Program-made: the position numbers and the translations under genes
Notes under the pieces: model-generated
The model's input: the letters and a program-made list of their open reading frames with translations, nothing else
What the model was told of the DNA's origin: nothing
The model's database searches: none
In this document: positions 1-5,304 of the stretch, in pieces
Position numbering within the stretch: the stretch's first letter is position 1
Layout of the letters: each line of letters starts with the position of its first letter
NCBI GenBank assembly: GCA_003164075.1
Contig: PLRZ01000214.1
Coordinates: 30,906 to 38,336 of the forward strand
From: Bryobacterales bacterium
GTDB lineage: Bacteria > Acidobacteriota > Terriglobia > Bryobacterales > Bryobacteraceae
Direction of reading: 5' to 3'
Length of the DNA: 7,431 nt

Positions 1-50
1 CCGCCAGGGAGCGGTTTTGCCGTTACGAGCCGGAGTTTCGCGACAGAAAC
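1..50. mobile_element. MITE-like repeat, copy 1 (one arm only, cut by window edge)
   Basis: These 50 bases align without gaps to the reverse complement of 3965-4014, the left arm of the complete element further right. There are 46 identities; the mismatches are at bases 5, 22, 30 and 42. The arm holds the same two small palindromes: CCGC-N6-GCGG at 1-14 and GTTTC-N6-GAAAC at 35-50. Its outer end CAGAAAC stops at base 50, and the peptidase stop codon (TAG on the minus strand) lies at 56-54. The rest of the element is outside the window. Because the arm sits directly after the stop codon it is probably transcribed and could form an mRNA 3' stem-loop, which is inference. That it is a repeat is seen directly; that it is mobile rests on the complete copy. 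Confidence 0.8.
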
Positions 51-53
51 CAG

Positions 54-3000
54 CTACTTGACCGTGATATTTACAGCCGGACTGGAGACTCCGCCAACGG
101 TCGCTACCACCTGCTGCACCCCTGGCGCCACCGATGTGGGGAGCGTGAATGTCACCTGCGTCACGCCAAACTGATTGGGCGCGAGGCCCATGCTTTGTAT
201 GAATGCCGGTACTCCGCCAACCGTCACCGAGACCGGCAATAGCGGCTTGTAAGTGCTAGCCGACGTGGTGGGCGCGTAGCCTGTGGGTATTGAGTTGGAG
301 ACTTGGCCGGCGCCAACCATTTGAAGCGACATCGTCCCGCCCTGAGCCACAATGGGAGTGGGAGACAAGTTCCCGCTGGCGTCCGCAAAGATACCTGGGG
401 CCGCTGAGGAAATCGGAAACTGGAATCCGGCAATCTGCCCGTTATTATTAATTCCCAGGACCGCCGGACCGGCTCCCGCTTCATACGGAATCTGGATGTT
501 GACCTGTGTGGGCGAGACATATGCCACCGGCGTCGCGATCCCGTTGACCGCGGCGGTAACACCGTCGAGGGAATAGGGCAGGGAATTGCCGGTAGCCGTG
601 TCCGTAGTGTTCGCCAGGTTCGCGCCAAACACCGCGATCACCATCCCGGGGCTGACAACAGCGGAATAAGTGGCGGGACTGGCAATAATGGTGACGGCCG
701 CTCCGGACGGGTTACTGCCCAGTACAAACATAATCGGAACGTTGACGGTCTGCGGCACGGCGCTGGAGGATTGGATAACCAGGTTGGCCCGGTAGGCGCC
801 CGGCTCGAAGCCCGCACCGTTTGCCGTCAAAGCCACCTGCGCCGAGCCCGTACCGGAGAACTGCGAAGCTCCCAGCCAGGCCGTAGTTCGATTGGCGGGG
901 AACACCGACGCCGTCCACGTGGCAGTGGGGTCGGCGAGGTCGATTGCCAGTGTGGCCTGCGCGCTCTGACCGGCCATGCCGATGCTCGCCGGCGCGACCG
1001 AAAGTTTCGTGGGATTCGATGCCGGACCCACCAGCGAAACGGTGACCTCCTGGTTGAGCCCGCTGGTAACCACCTGGATGATTTGGGTGGCTGGTGGCGT
1101 AATGCCGCCCAGGCAGATCGTGCCCTGCAAGCCGGCCCAGGAAGTAAGCCGCGCGGTGCCGAAAATGGACGGAATCTGGCTGGTCCAGTCTACGCCGCCC
1201 ACGGCCAGGCCGATCTCCTCCAAGCCCACATTGCCGCCCGCCTCGTCGACATTCAGTTGAATCGGCCACTGGCAGGCGGGATCCGCGTTGGGGTTCCGGA
1301 CCACCACCAGCGGTGTCGCCGAGACGATCGGGTACGAGCCCGGCGGAAGCGAAAGATAGCTCACCGTGATCTGGCGCGACCAGGTATTCCCGTGGACGTC
1401 CACACCAGTGAAACCGAAGGTGTGGGTGGCCGGGGCCGCGAGATTGCGCTCGACGACGGTGGCCGTCACCGTGCTGCTGGCGGGAATCGCCGGCGAAGGG
1501 AAGTACTGCGCCAACGTCTGCGCCGTGCCGTCAATCGTGAAGCCCGTGACAAGGGCCGGGACGCCGGAGACTTCGCGCAAGGTCAGGGTGGTGGTCCAAC
1601 TCAAACCCTGCGCGTCCGGGGACGACGGCCACACCGTATCGGGCGCCGCGACAACGATACCGGCAGCGCCCACGGGCACGACCACCTGGATCTTCTGCGT
1701 GGCGCCTCCGCCGCTAAAGGCGGTATCGCCGGAGTATTGCGCCATTAACGTAAACGTTCCGGTGGCGCCGAACAGGTAAGCCGGGAAGAAGAGGTCCGCT
1801 TCCTGCTGCCCGCCCCCTGTATGAAGCGTCGAGGTATCGAGCGCAATACCGCTGACGCTGAAGGCGACCGTACCGGTGGGGACGCCTTGGCCGGCCGTGG
1901 GGGTGACGGTCGCCGTCATGCCCACGGTGTCGTTGATCGTCGCCTTGGCGGTATTCACATACAGCGATACGTTCACGCCGTTGGTCTGGCTGTTCCACTG
2001 CGTCACCAGGTTGTAGGCGTCCACCGACCCGAGGCCGGTGGCCGGGTCGTAGCCCGGTCCGGCCTGATAGCCGAACGAGCCCGTGAGGCAATCCGGGCTG
2101 CCCTGCGCGCAGTTCACCGTGTTGCTGCCGGCGGTGACATCGTGAAATGCCGAGGGAGCGCTCTGCGCCAGCCGGTACAGTTGCGGATTGATGTTTCCGA
2201 GCCCCGCCTGCGCCTGGAAGCCCTTGCTCACCTGATATTGGTTGAGGATGGCCACCAGGCCGGCCATGGATGGCGACGCGCACGATGTGCCGGAGACAAT
2301 ATAGTTGCCTCCGTTGTAAGTGAGGGTGTAGCCATCGTGTCCGGCCGAACTGAGTGCGATGTCCGGCACGTCGCGCGCATTGTCGTTGGGCACGCCGGGT
2401 CCGGTCTGCCACGACGGCTTGGCATAAAGGACGCTGGCGCCGCCGCCGCTCGAAAGAAGTCCGGACGTGCCCGATTCGTTCCAGGCAGCTTCCGGAATGT
2501 AAGACAACGCCGAACCGAGATTCGACGAATTCCTGGTTGCCCAATAAGTGCCGGCGCCTTCCACAAACTGGGTGCCACCCACGCCGGTAACTTCCGGCAG
2601 CACGGCCGGAAAGTTGACCGCAATGCCATTGGCGGCGTACGGCATCTCTCCCTGCGGGTCGCAAGCGGCGGCGCCGGCATCGCCCGACGCACTGAGAAGG
2701 GTGATGCCCTGGGCGTTGGCCTGCTGCGCGATGGCGCGCCAGTAACTCAACGCAGCGTCAATCTCGCAGCTTGAGTAGCTCACCGTGATCGCGGAAGCCA
2801 CGTCCTGGTCTATGGCATAAACCATAGCGGTAAATGGGTCCGCTCCGTAGATGTAGTAGATAGTCGCATTGGGAGCGATGGCGCCGGCCCATTCCAGGTC
2901 GAGGTCGCCTTCCACCTGCGCGCCGTTGTATCCCGGATCTGTGCCGCCATAGAGTATCATCTTAGGATCGTTGGCGGCCAGGCCGAAGCGGGTGCGAAAG

Positions 3001-3770
3001 GAGCGAATATCGGCGATCGGGACATCGGACTCGCCTACCACGGCGATGTTCTGGCCGGTACCGTCGAAGCCGGCTTGATAGAGCGGCGAGACATCGTAGA
3101 TGGTGGCCCAGTCTTGCGGCGCCAGATAATGACTGGCTCCGGAATCATACTCGGGCGAGACCTGCCCGATCATGGACCGGGGATGGAAATCGGTGAGGCC
3201 CATAAAACCGCCGATCACGCCGGCCAGCGCCTCCGGCACTGACGGATCGACAGTATTGGCGTAGTGCGTTTCGCCGTTCACCTGGAAACGGTGGATGGGA
3301 GTGCGCAACGTGCGGGACACCTGGCCGGCGGCGCCGCTGAACGCGATCCAGTTGCGCCCGCGGGCGCTTTGATTCACCGTAAATCCTTCGGAAGTCAGCC
3401 AGACGACCACCTTCGAATGGTCGGCGGGGCTCAATCCGAAGCGATTCCCGAACTCCTCCGGAGTGAGCCATTGGCGATAGCGCGGGGACGAGGGATTCTG
3501 CCTATCGGCCAATAACTGCTCGAGTTCCGCCTGCTGTGCGGCGGAAGGTTGGACTATCAGGACCATGTAATTCATCGGCATCGCCGGGTCGACGGAACCG
3601 CGGTCGAATTGCGGCTGCACCAGGCGTTGGGAGTTTCCGTACAAGGCCCTGGTATGGGCGGTGTCGACCGGACGCGTTACGCGATCCGGAACGGCAGCCG
3701 CGCCGATGCGCGCGAAGCCGATGGAAAGAGCAAGGAGGGTTATAAGGTTGTGGCACTTAGTCCGTGGCAT
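54..3770 (-). CDS. Secreted S53 family peptidase (pro-kumamolisin/sedolisin) with Ig-like, BACON-like and Solibacter C-terminal domains
   Basis: Predicted secreted serine-carboxyl endopeptidase of 1238 residues, a family usually active at acid pH. Residues 1-26 form a signal peptide (R3, K5, hydrophobic core, A24-A25-A26 before V27). Residues ~48-195 resemble the activation propeptide, including SPRYRQWLTPEEF at 95-107. The catalytic domain is ~215-592: E287 and D291 as the Glu/Asp pair in EGDLD, D364 in SGDAG as the oxyanion Asp, and S496 in SGTSCASP as nucleophile. Calcium-site residues are D544-V545 and G571, G573, D575. All key residues are present, so it should be active. Downstream come a Big_3_5-type Ig-like module (~597-698, with YSGD), less clear beta-rich segments (~700-918), a BACON-like module (~920-1018) and a TIGR03437-type domain (~1019-1238) of unknown role, perhaps surface retention. 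Typical catalytic S53 enzymes are about half this length. The ATG at 3770 is supported by AAAGGA nine bases upstream. Scavenging of external protein is inferred. Confidence 0.95.
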   Translation of the reverse strand: MPRTKCHNLITLLALSIGFARIGAAAVPDRVTRPVDTAHTRALYGNSQRLVQPQFDRGSVDPAMPMNYMVLIVQPSAAQQAELEQLLADRQNPSSPRYRQWLTPEEFGNRFGLSPADHSKVVVWLTSEGFTVNQSARGRNWIAFSGAAGQVSRTLRTPIHRFQVNGETHYANTVDPSVPEALAGVIGGFMGLTDFHPRSMIGQVSPEYDSGASHYLAPQDWATIYDVSPLYQAGFDGTGQNIAVVGESDVPIADIRSFRTRFGLAANDPKMILYGGTDPGYNGAQVEGDLDLEWAGAIAPNATIYYIYGADPFTAMVYAIDQDVASAITVSYSSCEIDAALSYWRAIAQQANAQGITLLSASGDAGAAACDPQGEMPYAANGIAVNFPAVLPEVTGVGGTQFVEGAGTYWATRNSSNLGSALSYIPEAAWNESGTSGLLSSGGGASVLYAKPSWQTGPGVPNDNARDVPDIALSSAGHDGYTLTYNGGNYIVSGTSCASPSMAGLVAILNQYQVSKGFQAQAGLGNINPQLYRLAQSAPSAFHDVTAGSNTVNCAQGSPDCLTGSFGYQAGPGYDPATGLGSVDAYNLVTQWNSQTNGVNVSLYVNTAKATINDTVGMTATVTPTAGQGVPTGTVAFSVSGIALDTSTLHTGGGQQEADLFFPAYLFGATGTFTLMAQYSGDTAFSGGGATQKIQVVVPVGAAGIVVAAPDTVWPSSPDAQGLSWTTTLTLREVSGVPALVTGFTIDGTAQTLAQYFPSPAIPASSTVTATVVERNLAAPATHTFGFTGVDVHGNTWSRQITVSYLSLPPGSYPIVSATPLVVVRNPNADPACQWPIQLNVDEAGGNVGLEEIGLAVGGVDWTSQIPSIFGTARLTSWAGLQGTICLGGITPPATQIIQVVTSGLNQEVTVSLVGPASNPTKLSVAPASIGMAGQSAQATLAIDLADPTATWTASVFPANRTTAWLGASQFSGTGSAQVALTANGAGFEPGAYRANLVIQSSSAVPQTVNVPIMFVLGSNPSGAAVTIIASPATYSAVVSPGMVIAVFGANLANTTDTATGNSLPYSLDGVTAAVNGIATPVAYVSPTQVNIQIPYEAGAGPAVLGINNNGQIAGFQFPISSAAPGIFADASGNLSPTPIVAQGGTMSLQMVGAGQVSNSIPTGYAPTTSASTYKPLLPVSVTVGGVPAFIQSMGLAPNQFGVTQVTFTLPTSVAPGVQQVVATVGGVSSPAVNITVK

Positions 3771-3779
3771 CTGGATGAG

Positions 3780-3785
3780 TCCTTT
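3780..3785 (-). promoter_or_regulatory. Ribosome binding site of the S53 peptidase gene
   Basis: On the minus strand AAAGGA lies nine bases before the ATG at 3770. This good Shine-Dalgarno match fixes the start, and the encoded N-terminus is a proper signal peptide. I could not find a convincing -35/-10 pair for this gene in the sequence upstream. Confidence 0.65.
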
Positions 3786-3958
3786 AAATCCTGAATATCT
3801 TTTTTAGGATACACCTATTAGATGATGCCGCTGAATGCCACTTGGGAAAGACGCAAGAATAGCTTCACATTGTCTGTGGTGGCGATGTGACGCGGGCACT
3901 CGTGCCGGCAAGAGTGTCTGCTGATGTCGTGGAATTTGGGCTCAACAGGCCCGCTGCC

Positions 3959-3964
3959 TAAACA
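3959..3964. repeat. Left target-site duplication (TAAACA)
   Basis: TAAACA directly touches the left end of the 155-bp element and is repeated exactly at 4120-4125 touching the right end. The element ends were set independently by the inverted-repeat ends and by where copy 1 stops matching. A perfect six-base match at that exact offset is unlikely by chance (about 1 in 4096 for random sequence). Confidence 0.7.
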
Positions 3965-4119
3965 GTTTCTGTAGCGAAACTCCGACTCGTAAAGGCAAAA
4001 CCGCTCCCTTGCGGTCGCGGCTCAGTAACAAGTCCCGTGGAATCAGGCGTGACTGTTACCGAGCCGGGCCCAGAGGGCACCCCGCAAGGGAGCGGGTTCT
4101 TGAGTTTCGCGACAGAAAC
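3965..4119. mobile_element. MITE-like palindromic element, complete copy (155 bp)
   Basis: The terminal inverted repeats are 3965-3982 (GTTTCTGTAGCGAAACTC) and 4102-4119 (GAGTTTCGCGACAGAAAC), pairing at 17 of 18 positions. A second perfect 14-bp inverted pair lies inside, CCGCTCCCTTGCGG at 4001-4014 against CCGCAAGGGAGCGG at 4082-4095. A central hairpin pairs 4019-4030 with 4054-4065 (11 of 12) and extends inward through 4032-4038 and 4047-4053. The left arm carries ~12 extra bases between the two outer blocks compared with the right arm. There is no protein-coding capacity, so any movement would depend on a transposase encoded elsewhere. TAAACA direct repeats abut both ends. A REP/BIME-like repeat is the main alternative, but clean ends plus a target duplication favour a MITE. 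The family resembles GC-rich dispersed repeats I associate with Solibacter-type genomes, a recollection I could not verify. Confidence 0.8.
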
Positions 4120-4125
4120 TAAACA
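4120..4125. repeat. Right target-site duplication (TAAACA)
   Basis: This is the exact match of 3959-3964 and directly touches the right inverted-repeat end CAGAAAC at 4113-4119. The match extends one base (G) beyond 4125 only because the element itself begins with G. Confidence 0.7.
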
Positions 4126-4239
4126 GGACAGAGGGCAGGCGAGCACCGCGTGCCCCACCCAGCAAGAAACGGCTCGACGCATTTCCGATTCCTTAGGGTG
4201 TGAAAACCCAAGCCGATAGAGCCGGCGCCAAACCGGGTA

Positions 4240-4245
4240 TATACT
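4240..4245 (+). promoter_or_regulatory. Candidate -10 box upstream of the 326-residue protein gene
   Basis: TATACT matches the -10 consensus at five of six positions and sits within TATATACT at 4238-4245. No good -35 hexamer is seen 16-18 bases upstream (TAGAGC at the 17-base spacing). Transcription from here would begin near 4252, after the ATG at 4247 but before the ATG at 4271, which agrees with choosing the later start. This is a weak prediction. Confidence 0.35.
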
Positions 4246-4257
4246 AATGAGCGATCG

Positions 4258-4268
4258 GGAGGGGAGAG
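4258..4268 (+). promoter_or_regulatory. Strong Shine-Dalgarno selecting the ATG at 4271
   Basis: The purine-rich run GGAGGGGAGAG contains GGAGG at 4258-4262, eight bases before the ATG at 4271. The alternative in-frame ATG at 4247 has no purine-rich site in front of it. The start is therefore placed at 4271, eight codons into the longest open frame. Confidence 0.75.
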
Positions 4269-4270
4269 TT

Positions 4271-5251
4271 ATGTTCAATTGCGATGTGAGGCTCGACATC
4301 ACCCTATCGAGCAAACAGATGTCCTCCGCCTCGCAGGATTTCAAAGTAGTTGTCGGAGTGCGGATCTCAGGTGACGAAAGCGGGGGCGTTTGGCGCCAAT
4401 TAGGCACGCCCGATACCCATGGTGGCACTCCAACCGACGGCCAATGGCAGCCGGTTCCGACGGGCGTCATTCTCAAGAGCGGCAGGGAGAGGACCGGAAA
4501 CGCGCAGAACTTCGCGTTCCTGAGAACCATGGGAATTCCCCCACAGGCCGGAGCCACTGGCGAGATCAACGTCTTCACGCCTGGCCAGCGCGATTACAGC
4601 TCTCCGAACCTGGCATGGCGCGGAAAAGGCAATTTCGAAGTACTGGCGCGCAATCTCAATCTCCCGGTGACGCCGTCCGGTACCTGGGCGTTGATGAAAC
4701 GGAACATGTGGGACACGGTGGGGCAAGGCTTGGGCTGGGAGCTGACCACCACCGGTGGAGTTTCATTCTCGGGCGGGGCAGGCGGCCGGGGAATAGAAGT
4801 GATTCCCAGAGGCACGTTGTACATCAAGCGCATGACCAAGCCTTACGAAACGCGTTCCTTCAGTTATGTGGGCGCCGGCGCGGGCTTTATGATTCCGGGA
4901 GCGGGAGGGTCGTACTCCGATCCGATGTGGCCCAGCATTGGCACGGAGATCACCAAGGGAAATATGCCCATCAGCGATCCGTTGCGTTTGGAAGATCTCG
5001 AGGGAGCCTGCCACATTGTCGATATCAGCCTGGGCGGAATTCTGCCCACGCCGATTCCCGGAGGCCGGCTTCCGATCGGTCTGGGCGCCGCGGGAAACGC
5101 GCTGGGAATCATCTTCGGAGTCCCCGGTGGGCTGGCAATCGGCGGCTTCAAGGCATGCGGTTGGGTCGCCGGCCCGGTGGCGCTGGCTGGAAAAGCGGGG
5201 GCGTCCGCGGGAGCGGTGCTGAATATCGGCCTGATGCGGTTGAACAAATAG
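4271..5251 (+). CDS. Uncharacterised 326-residue protein with glycine-rich hydrophobic C-terminus
   Basis: I do not recognise the family. The start at 4271 is chosen over 4247 because of the strong Shine-Dalgarno site. There is no signal peptide or lipobox at the N-terminus (MFNCDVRLDITLSS). Residues 1-190 look like a soluble, beta-rich, glycine-rich domain with many Trp (for example W41, W59, W116, W139, W147, W156). Residues ~200-215 are very Gly-rich (YVGAGAGFMIPGAGGSY). After the polar stretch 216-250, residues ~255-323 are almost uncharged and rich in Gly, Ala, Ile, Leu and Val, with small residues spaced as in glycine zippers (GLGAAGNALGIIFGVPGG at 270-287, then 297-323). That tail could insert into or pack against a membrane, which is inference only. 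Cysteines are C4, C247 and C296. The glycosyltransferase follows 53 bp downstream on the same strand, with no clear terminator between. Confidence 0.8.
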   Translation: MFNCDVRLDITLSSKQMSSASQDFKVVVGVRISGDESGGVWRQLGTPDTHGGTPTDGQWQPVPTGVILKSGRERTGNAQNFAFLRTMGIPPQAGATGEINVFTPGQRDYSSPNLAWRGKGNFEVLARNLNLPVTPSGTWALMKRNMWDTVGQGLGWELTTTGGVSFSGGAGGRGIEVIPRGTLYIKRMTKPYETRSFSYVGAGAGFMIPGAGGSYSDPMWPSIGTEITKGNMPISDPLRLEDLEGACHIVDISLGGILPTPIPGGRLPIGLGAAGNALGIIFGVPGGLAIGGFKACGWVAGPVALAGKAGASAGAVLNIGLMRLNK

Positions 5252-5292
5252 CGGAGATCATCGCGCATTCGACGCGGTCTTGAGCCCGGTTC

Positions 5293-5298
5293 TAGAAT
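5293..5298 (+). promoter_or_regulatory. Candidate -10 box for a leaderless glycosyltransferase mRNA
   Basis: TAGAAT matches the -10 consensus at five of six positions and fits TANNNT. It ends six bases before the GTG at 5305, so transcription would start at or next to the start codon. No Shine-Dalgarno-like sequence precedes the GTG. No good -35 is seen (the closest, ATTCGA/TTCGAC near 5267-5273, is poor). Co-transcription with the upstream gene is the alternative. Confidence 0.35.
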
Positions 5299-5304
5299 GA
5301 ACTG

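Larger units (their letters stand above)
3771..4270. other. Divergent intergenic region
   Basis: This stretch separates the divergent peptidase and 326-residue protein genes and carries the start signals of both. Its centre is the 155-bp MITE-like element with its flanking TAAACA repeats. Apart from that I see a spaced inverted repeat TCACAT-N14-ATGTGA at 3865-3890, a small GGCAC/GTGCC palindrome near 3895-3906 and an imperfect hairpin at 4192-4212 (CTT-GGGT against ACCC-AAG around a six-base loop). None of these is followed by a T tract on either strand. Open frames here, such as one ending in SRSFATETV on the minus strand, run through the repeat and continue antisense to the neighbouring gene, so they are not believable genes. 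Confidence 0.7.

Noticed and set aside
771..2774. Long plus-strand open frames (325 and 317 codons) antisense to the peptidase gene
   Set aside because: The minus strand has a complete peptidase with signal peptide and all catalytic residues. The antisense frames give Arg/Gly/Ala-rich, low-complexity translations typical of high-GC shadow frames.
3865..3890. CRP-type binding site
   Set aside because: CRP sites read TGTGA-N6-TCACA. Here the half-sites are in the opposite order with a much longer spacer.
3965..4119. CRISPR repeats
   Set aside because: The repeated blocks are inverted arms of one palindrome, not regularly spaced direct repeats with unique spacers.
1..4125. Classical composite transposon carrying the peptidase gene
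   Set aside because: No transposase is present in the window, and the complete repeat copy has its own TAAACA duplication on both sides, which points to independent insertion.
4192..4212. Rho-independent terminator
   Set aside because: There is an imperfect 7-bp stem with a bulge, but no T tract follows on either strand and no gene ends nearby.
3958..4578. Minus-strand open frame of 206 codons spanning the repeat and part of the 326-residue protein gene
   Set aside because: It starts antisense inside a well-supported gene and ends inside the MITE arm (SRSFATETV). It has no ribosome site and no recognisable domain.
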